DNA from: Curvularia sp. ZM96
Taxonomy: Eukaryota; Ascomycota; Dothideomycetes; Pleosporales; Pleosporaceae
Assembly: GCA_022457065.1 (NCBI GenBank)
Contig: JAJGBQ010000004.1
Coordinates: 1,612,001 to 1,676,000, forward strand
DNA: 64,000 nucleotides
Reading direction: 5' to 3'
This document shows, piece after piece, positions 56,868 to 64,000 of the stretch (position 1 is the first letter of the stretch; the number at the start of each line of letters is the position of its first letter). Position numbers and translations under genes: made by a program. Below the pieces are notes generated by a model. It had not been told where the DNA came from, did no database searches, and was given only the letters and a program-made list of their open reading frames with translations.

Positions 56868-58240
56868 CTACTTCTTTGCAGGGACTTCTTCCCATTGTAC
56901 TCCAACCCATTCTTCTACATATCCAACTTCACCTTCTGGCACATCATTTGGCTTGCAGTCCTTGCTGCAAACAGCCATAATGATAGTGCCCCATTCCATA
57001 CCATCGATACTCATTTCTTCAGCTTCCAGCTCAGTAATGGCGTGTGGTGTTAGCTGGACCTCAAACACCCTGTCTGCACCGCAAGTCTGACAACGAGGAA
57101 AGCCCGAACCCCCTTTTGAGCCTGTGGTGGTGACTTTGGCATTGGAGGATGATCCGTTCTCAGAGTGGGGTGCCAGGGCTTTCCCGATAGCGTCGCTATC
57201 GCTGTACAGTAACGGCTTGCCCTTGAATTCATACCGCAATACTTGCTCTGCATTCTCGCCAACACGATCTGCGAACTTCTGGAATGTTCTATCCATGGAT
57301 GACTCGAAGACTTCCTTGTCTTCTTTACCTCCTCCACTACCTCCGTTGCCTTCGCTGTCTATGTCCATACGCGCATTTGCCGGAATTGTTGGCGCTGACG
57401 GTTTATCTAAGGTCTCGTACTCAGCATCTAGGTAATAACGTGGGAAAGGCGTGGGAAAGGCCGAGTCTGCCGGCCATGGCTCGTGTGGCCGTGGAGGTTG
57501 CTGCTCAGAAGGAGGTGGTGATGAGATGCGCGCTTTGGATGCAAAAGTCTCTGGAAGAGTTGTGGATGCCTCGTCCTTCTTCTGCTCGGATGCGGTCGCT
57601 TGTACAGCTGGTGCCGGAGATGAGGCGCCAAACGGGTTCGCGCCTCCTTTTTGCGAAGAGAAAGGGTTTGATGCGGTAGTACCGTTTGGCTTGGAAGAAA
57701 AGGGATTTGAGAAGGGATTTGCTGAGGCCGATGCTCCTGCTCCGTTCTTTACACCAAAAAGCGACTCGCCTATCTGTGGCTGCGGCTTCTCTTCTTGCTT
57801 TTCTTCTTTCTTCTCAACTTTTGCAGCAGGTGTCTTGATGCTGCTTGCGCCCTTTGCGATGCGCACACCTCGAATTCCTCTAACACTACCCTCCTTCCTC
57901 CTGCATGCTTTGCGCCGACAAGTCCAGATGTATAACCGTCGCTCGTGACCAGGGAAGGTGTCGGGCATGTCGCCATTGAGCTCGAGCAGGAGACTAAGGA
58001 GGCCATTGCACGATTTGCACTTTGCTAAGGCGCCTGAAGGGGCAGTCTTGTCATCGATCCAACTCTATTCCACGACTTAGTGACAGACTTCGCATGTTGC
58101 GTATTTGCCATGCGTACCGGAGTGCCTCCAAGATGGGAGATGGCGTCGCTCGTGGCATCAGTGGCCGCGTATCCCAAGAGAACATTGGTCTCTGTGTAGT
58201 CGTCGCCGCCATCTGAGGAATCGCTGTCGTAGGGCGCCAT
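56868..58240 (-). CDS. TSR4: PDCD2-family ribosome assembly factor Tsr4
   Basis: Two exons, 58240-58118 and 58064-56868, give 439 aa. The N-terminus has TNVLLGYAATDATSDAISHLGG followed, after the join, by SWIDDKTAP and KCKSCNGLLSLLLELN, then HERRLYIWTCRRKAC, the usual Tsr4 zinc-binding start. A long Asn/Pro/Phe- and Ser-rich insert (about 110-240, with several NPF-type units) separates it from the PDCD2 C-terminal domain (FPRYYLDAEYE, GENAEQVLRYEFKGKPLL, FPRCQTCGADRVFEVQLTPHAI, WGTIIMAVCSKDC). Yeast Tsr4 escorts newly made Rps2/uS5 into 40S assembly. It is divergent from the eIF3k gene with 168 bp between starts. Confidence 0.93.
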
Positions 58241-58408
58241 CTCGTACCAATATTTGTGCCGTCCGTGTTGGAAGAGTTGGTTGGCGGGGTCTAACTTTTT
58301 TGAAGGATGACGCGGGGCTGCCGGGTGGCCAGTGCGCCTGCCTCGCACTGTGCGAATTTGACCAAGCCCGCAACACGACCTCTTCGTCGCTCATCCACAC
58401 AAACCACC
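58241..58408. promoter_or_regulatory. Compact divergent promoter between TSR4 and the eIF3k gene
   Basis: 168 bp serve two genes of the translation machinery. No particular site is claimed. Confidence 0.6.
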
Positions 58409-59399
58409 ATGGGCGCCCCTTTCGACTTCGCGCCTGAGCGGCCGGAGCACATGCAGCAGATCCTCGATGGCCTGGATCGCTACAACCCAGAGACCACAGC
58501 CGTCTTCCAGGACTATGTCATGCAGCAATGCGAGAACCAGACATACGACTGCTACGCCAACCTCGCCCTGTTGAAGCTGTACGTGTCTTCTCTTCCCTCT
58601 CCCTTCGATCCAATGCTACGAGATGAACAAACAACCACAACGTTTCCTATTACCCGAGGTGTCGGAGCTTGAATCCCTCTGCCCGCTGAAGTTTATTATT
58701 AGCTCTATCTGACAGCTTTCTTCTCCATCGTTGTTATATGTCAATATCACCGTTATTTGCTGCTAACAACAATGCTCTAGCTACCAGTTCAACCCCCACC
58801 TTGCCCGCGATGAGACCATCACCAACATCCTCGTCAAGGCTCTCACCGTCTTCCCGAGCCCCGACTTCTCCCTGGGTCTCTCGCTCCTCCCCCCACATGT
58901 CCTAGCTCCTCTCTCCTCCTCATCACACAACCCCGCAGCTGGAGATGCGCCCCTCTCAGAAGCTGTCCAGAAGCTTAACGAGCTGAGAAATCTGCTCGAA
59001 GGCGCTGACTACGCCACCTTTTGGTCAACGCTCGACTCTGACGACCTTTACGCCGACTTGGTTGCCGACGTCTCAGGCTTTGAGGAGCTGATGCGCGTCC
59101 GCATCGCTGCAACTGTCAGCCAGGCAGTACGAGAGGTTGACCGAAGCATTCTCGAGTCGTGGTTGAACCTCTCGGGAAGCCAGTTCGACCACTTTGTTGG
59201 TAGCGTGTGTGGATGGAACGTTGATGGTGACAAGATCAAGGTCCCCATCAACAAGGACAACGAGGCCAAGGGTACCGTTGTTCGCGAGAATGTCAAGTTT
59301 GATCGTAAGTTCACTCCTATGCAAGTTTGGCGAAACATCTACTAACTACTCTCAGAATTTGCAAGGGTTATCAAGAGGGCGTATGAGCAGCCAGCATAA
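58409..59399 (+). CDS. Translation initiation factor eIF3 subunit K
   Basis: Three exons, 58409-58578, 58781-59304 and 59356-59399, give 245 aa. Motifs are those of eIF3k: RPEHMQQILDGLDRYNPE, QTYDCYANLALLKLYQFNP, the PCI/CSN8-like helices with FRVR-type segment LMRVRIAATVSQAVREVDRSILESWLNL, and GWNVDGDKIKVPINKDNEAKGTVVRENVKFDQFARVI near the end. The first intron is unusually long for this window, at 202 nt. eIF3k binds eIF3l at the edge of the eIF3 octamer. Confidence 0.95.
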
Positions 59400-59771
59400 G
59401 TAGTGATATGAAAGCGAACATGACGACATGAGACTATGGATGGCACGGTCGGCGTTAGAGGCGGACACCAAAACTGCATCTGCATGCAATAGCAGCATGC
59501 TAGTCATTTTGGACAGCTTTGCAGGAATGGCTTGAGATGACTTACCATATACCCCAAAAGTACACCGCCATCCCAGCAAGCAGTCTATAGAAGGAAACGC
59601 GCAGACGATGCGGTATGTCTTAACAAGACGCCCGTGTATGAATTATCATTCAATTTTCTACCGTTCACCAAACCGTCCTCGTCTGCCCATTGACAAAGTG
59701 TTTGATCTTTTCTATGTAATTGGGAAAATCTTTGTAAATACAGTTGCTTTGACCAAAGCCGTATGGTTCAA
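59400..59771. other. 372 bp between convergent genes, no gene seen
   Basis: This holds the 3' UTRs of the eIF3k gene and the S41-type gene. Confidence 0.5.
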
Positions 59772-62326
59772 TTACACAAGAACACCAGCAACTAGCGTAG
59801 CTGCTGAGATGCTCCAGACCCAAGCCTGTGTGCCAACTTTGACTGCGCTGCCAGGAAAGGACGGTGGTTGGGATCCCATTCCGCCCATGCTGCTTCCTTG
59901 CGCTTCCTTGCCAGTGAATTGGCCGGCTCCCTGAGCTGTCATAGCCCCGTCACCACCCATCAATTGTCCGCCTCCCGATATACTACTCGGGTTCATGGTG
60001 CTGCCCTGGATACACCCAGCAGTCCCATTTCCATTGAACATCCGGTCCGCTACACCCTTCCAAACCTCGGTAACATCCGTAATCATCTTGGCTGTAAACC
60101 ACATCCTGCAATCCGCGGCTTCATACATGAATTCCAATGGAACGCCCGACTTGTCGTTCATCCTGAGATTGTCTTTGAGATTGACACCGCCTGCGACCTG
60201 GCCTCTGCTGTAGGCGGAGCGCTTGAGCAGTTGAGTTATCGCCGCCGTTTTGCCGATGTCCGTATTGTCCCATTTTTTCTGCTGCTCGGGCGAGCCCAGG
60301 AGATACAGCACCTGCATGCGGACAATGATGTCGTCCCAGGCAAATACCTGGGCACCCTTTGTGCCGCCAACGCCTTGCATTGGGCCGGGCTGCGGCCTGC
60401 CTCCGACAGCGATTGTGCGGACGCCGCCTTGGTTCTTGAGCAGTTCGTGCACAATGGCACATGTTGAGGAGCACATGCCGTCGTGGAGCATGACCATGTC
60501 TTGGGCATTGAACGGCTGCGGAGTCCTCGTTTCATTTGCGTTGGCACCGTAGCCAATGACGCTAAAGCCCGCGTATGAGGTGCTTACGCTGTCACTGAAG
60601 TTGTAGCGCAGGACCGGGGTGAAGAGGTCGTTGTTGGCTTGCATCGGGCCGAAGAGCGCTTTCCAGCTTGGTATAGGTTTGTTGTTTACATCCAGGATGT
60701 GCTGGTAGTTGAAAGTCGTCGATAGGGCAAAGATGTCGCTTTCGCTGGTTTGGTTGTCGAACGCTTCACGGAAGGCTGTTTTGTTGGATTGTGCGAATGT
60801 CTTCTGGGCCAGGAAGTCTGAAGTAATGTTCCCAGCAGCATCCAAGGCCTCATTGGCGCGGTAACGCGTTCCACCGTAGGGCTCAGCCACGGCTTGCGGA
60901 TACACTTGCTTGAACGTATCGTAGCCAAGGATTGCATTCCCGCCCCCGTTTCCGCGCAAATCGAAGATCATTTTCGTTTTTCCGGCTTGTTGGCACATGC
61001 GGATGAAGTTGCGCATAGTGTTCTGGAAACTTTGAGGATTTGGAGCTTGATAGGAAGGAATGCTGAGGACAGCAACATTCTGTGAGTGTTAGACAAATAC
61101 CGAGTGTGAGACTCAGAGCTTACCTGATATGCTGGGCCGTCAAGAAAGTAGCCTCCAACAGCAAGGTCGGCATTGATTAGTTGAGCTTTGGGATATCCAA
61201 TGTGCGAAGGCTTGGGCGAGTTTGCAGGTGTTGATGGATTCGAATTGTTCGCCGGAGAGGATGGGGCCGGCGCTGGAGCTGGAGCTGGGGCTGGAGCTGC
61301 AGAAGCAGGTTTAGGCCCGTTGCAAAACCGTTCGAAGAATTTTTGGCCACTGTCAACGCCTGTAAAGTTTCCGACGACAACGGCGACGTTCATCTGGGAC
61401 CAGGTTGTGCCATTTGCGAACTCAAAAGTGGTGTTGGGACCTTGATACTGTCCAGTACGGAATGAACCGAGAAAGGAAGTGCCAGAAGCGATCAGAGCTT
61501 GAGACGGAAACAATGCATTCCACCGAGTATCGGCGTCATGAAAGTCGGATGCAAGCGATACGTTAGCGAGGTAATCCTGAGCGTTGATACCGTTGATCTT
61601 CTTGATGGGTGATGGTGTAAAGGATGAGCCGTTGTTTGTTTTCAGAACATCCCTGTACGAGTATATTTCTGGCAGTGCATTTCCGTCAGAAGAAATAGAT
61701 ACCAATTCCGAGCCAGGCGGTCTTTGAAACTGCATAACCGAGGCCAGAATATCCGGCTGATAGGCAAAGTGGTTATCGTACGCGCTCTTGAACAAATTCA
61801 TCATCTGAAGCTGAAACTCATACTCGGACTTGAAGCCACCAGCCGCAATCTGGCTCTGCATTCTGTCCAGTTCACCCATGATATCGACAGGCTCTTCAGT
61901 ATACGCCTGAGGGGGGTTCTTCAGGAATGCAATGTTGGATTGCCATTTTGCCACGAGCTTTAGTTCGTCGATCAATTTGGTGTTTCCTTCTTTGTCAAGG
62001 GGAACTGACTCCAAACATTGTAGTCCAAGTTGTGCAGGAACGATCGGTCGCGCTCCAGAGGGTAGTGCAGCAATTGCTTGGCTAACAACCGCACACGGTT
62101 CTTGTCCTGGCGTTGCTAATGTGGAGACCGTGGAGCTCAGTGTATCTGTCGAGTCCACTGATGTTGTGCTGTTTTCGTTTACTGCCATGATTGTATCGAC
62201 ATCGGCCTGTGTCATGACTTCGTTGATATCCAAATCGGGATACTCGGGCACTCCATACATCCATGGGTGAGGGTTTGCGGCAGAGAGGCTACAGAAAGTG
62301 CCAGCCAGTAGTATCGTGGGCCGCAT
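59772..62326 (-). CDS. Secreted, probably GPI-anchored S41-family peptidase-like protein
   Basis: Two exons, 62326-61124 and 61079-59772, give 836 aa. A signal peptide (MRPTILLAGTFCSLSAA) leads to a fungal N-terminal domain, then a Pro-Ala linker at about 345-375. The S41 (tail-specific protease/CPAF-like) domain spans the splice site: NVAVLSIPSYQ, KMIFDLRGNGGGN and MLHDGMCSSTCAIVHELL, in which Ser near 605-606 takes the nucleophile position. The C-terminus is Gly/Ser-rich and ends in a hydrophobic segment (WVWSISAATLVAGVLV) suited to a GPI anchor. Many NxS/T sites support passage through the secretory pathway. Whether it is an active peptidase is not settled by sequence. Confidence 0.85.
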
Positions 62327-63607
62327 CTTGTCAGTAAGGATTAAGGTAAGCTTAGAATATCCAGAAGCTTAATGAGAGTAACTGGATTAGAGTCTGACGA
62401 TCTGACTCTCGGAGAAAATCTTATTATTACGAGCAGAAGCGTGCCAGCACGAACAGGAGAATGAAAGAAGTGCGAAAGAAGCAAAGTCTAGTTGGACATC
62501 GCGACCGCAAAGAGAGAATGAGAACGAAGCCCAGCTGAATCGTTTGGCGAAAACGAAGGAAACGAGAAGGAGAAAACTAGAGGGACATAGCGAGAACGAC
62601 ATGTTGGAGCTGCTATTGTTTCAGCTGCCGTTATGCTCGGCATGCTTCGAATGCGCATCAGGAGCAACGCCAAGGAAGGTTAAACTGCACTACCTAGTGA
62701 ACAGCTGCTACGCTATGACCTAGAGTAGCGACTTTGACCTGTCAGCATGGAGGTTGGAGCAAGTTATGTATCGTTAGAAGGACACGGTCTGATTAGACGA
62801 TATGGCGGTTCAGGAATAGAATTTAACATTGCTGTAGAGATACTTGGGAACGACAGCTTGGCGGTTTACTTCCTGGGATGAACTGTGCACAAAGCATGGC
62901 GATTGCTTGTGTCGAGGATATGTATACGGAGGGACCCGATGTTGAAACGATCTTAACGGTCTGAGACGATGTAGCTAGCCATCTCGAGCTATTTGCGACA
63001 AGACAGATTCATAGTTGCTCCGAAACCCGGATGGTCCAAGCTCCCGTGCTCTTTCTTTCCACCCGGCTTCTTTCTGGGAGATCTGCCGCTTTGGATGCAC
63101 CTGGCAGCCGATCCCGTCAGGTGGAGTTCATCATATGCCACACGCTATACTATAGCCAGGCCATCTCCCAAAGTAGCGTGACATATGCTGAAACGTCATA
63201 GTGGCGATGGCATGATATGTTTTATAAAGGTGGGTGTAGTCATGCCAGTCATCTGGGGTAGCGAGGTGAGTCAGCTTTCACGAGCGAAGGATAATACACA
63301 GCTATGCGCGAATGAGAGGATGAATGGAAGGTGCTAGCAACTGTTCTCCTAGTGCAGTCGCGTGCAGTTGGGACTGAGTGCTGGTCCTGGCTGCATGGCT
63401 TGGCAGTGGGGCTTAGACCGCCCCGGGGCGCCCCCGTTGCTGCCCAGGTGCACTCGCCACCCTTGGGCCGATTAATACTCCAACCACCGCTGCCCTTCCT
63501 CTCCTCTTCTCTCCCATCCACACGCCTTTACTCCATCCACCCGCTCCTTCTGCGAACTGCCAAACGCTCGCCCCTTCATACACCAGCAAATCGCGCCAGT
63601 CGATTTC
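62327..63607. other. 1.3-kb divergent interval between the S41-type gene and the eIF1 gene
   Basis: It contains both promoters. A/G-rich DNA at about 62460-62590 is the leader side of the S41-type gene. C/T-rich DNA at about 63460-63560 directly precedes the eIF1 ATG, as is usual for highly expressed fungal genes. No gene is seen inside. Confidence 0.5.
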
Positions 63608-64000
63608 ATGACCACGGACATCCAGAATCTCAAGTCCTTCGATCCGTTCGCGGAGGTCGACGATGTTGGAGGAGAAGTAAAGTCCGCCCAGCAGAATTAC
63701 ATTCATATCCGTATTCAGCGTACGTATTATCTCTCTCCCCTGGGGATCCGCTCGTCGCCGTGCTTTCCACGGGCACGTCGGCGATGCTCATCCCTTCGCT
63801 CACCGGTCCCTGCCTGGGCCCCGCCCAACAAATCGCGCAAGGCTGACGTCAACCCATCACAGAACGCAATGGTCGCAAGACCCTAACCACGGTCCAAGGC
63901 CTACCCAAGAAGTTTGACCAGAAGAAGATTCTCAAAGTCATCAAGAAGAAGTTTGCTTGCAATGGCACCGTCGTCGCAGACACCGAGATGGGAGAGGTGA
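63608..64000 (+). CDS. SUI1: Translation initiation factor eIF1 (SUI1), cut by the window end
   Basis: Exon 1 is 63608-63719 and exon 2 starts at 63863 and runs off the window. The visible part reads MTTDIQNLKSFDPFAEVDD, then IHIRIQQRNGRKTLTTVQGLP, then KKILKVIKKKFACNGTV and TEMGEV, the SUI1 fold with its basic loop used for start-codon selection. The final bases GAGGTGA could encode the expected Glu-Val or begin a further intron. The rest of the protein, about 30 residues in the family, is missing. Confidence 0.95.

Noticed and set aside
1..64000. CRISPR arrays, bacterial operons or ribosome binding sites
   Set aside because: The genes have spliceosomal introns and eukaryotic families throughout, and no spaced direct-repeat arrays are present.

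Overview
The window is nuclear DNA of a filamentous ascomycete (Pezizomycotina), most likely a dothideomycete such as a member of Pleosporales. The class is inferred from gene content and layout, not from a search. The evidence is short GT-AG introns of about 45-110 nt, a White Collar-1 blue-light receptor, a fungal DASH/Dam1 subunit, an Ole1-type desaturase with a fused cytochrome b5 domain, eIF3k (absent from budding yeast), and divergent gene pairs sharing short promoters. I support 25 protein-coding loci by reading exons across splice junctions. Many open frames here begin at TTG, CTG or GTG, so starts were moved to the ATG that fits.

Layout. 1-3.5 kb holds no recognisable gene. 3.5-16.2 kb is conserved: wc-1, mitochondrial uS2m, a SEC14-like lipid-transfer protein with a mitochondrial-type N-terminus, DAM1 and a Ytp1-like membrane protein. 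16.2-21.8 kb is a gene-poor stretch with one doubtful small ORF. 21.8-24.9 kb carries a secreted YWTD propeller protein and a GT90 glycosyltransferase. 26.8-33.6 kb is conserved again: Jjj1, a SPX-RING ubiquitin ligase, a Bsd2/Ndfip adaptor and a Cbp6/UQCC2-like assembly factor.

33.8-44 kb is an accessory block: a BTB protein, an NLR-like protein (alpha/beta hydrolase plus NB-ARC), a divergently transcribed helical-repeat/patatin-like protein broken by one TAG, and an unidentified 291-aa protein. 44.4-48.2 kb returns to housekeeping genes (GRIM-19, Trm10, an Oxr1-like TLDc protein). 49.1-53.8 kb is a second accessory block of three tandem paralogues in which a C4HC3 zinc finger sits inside a BTB domain; one copy is frameshifted. 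54.6-64 kb holds OLE1, TSR4/PDCD2, eIF3k, a GPI-anchored S41-type protein and the first part of eIF1.

The two most interesting signals are the divergent NLR/patatin pair, which resembles an NLR sensor with a separate lipase effector, and the BTB-with-embedded-zinc-finger family, whose members share a phase-2 intron with the plain BTB gene at 33.9 kb.
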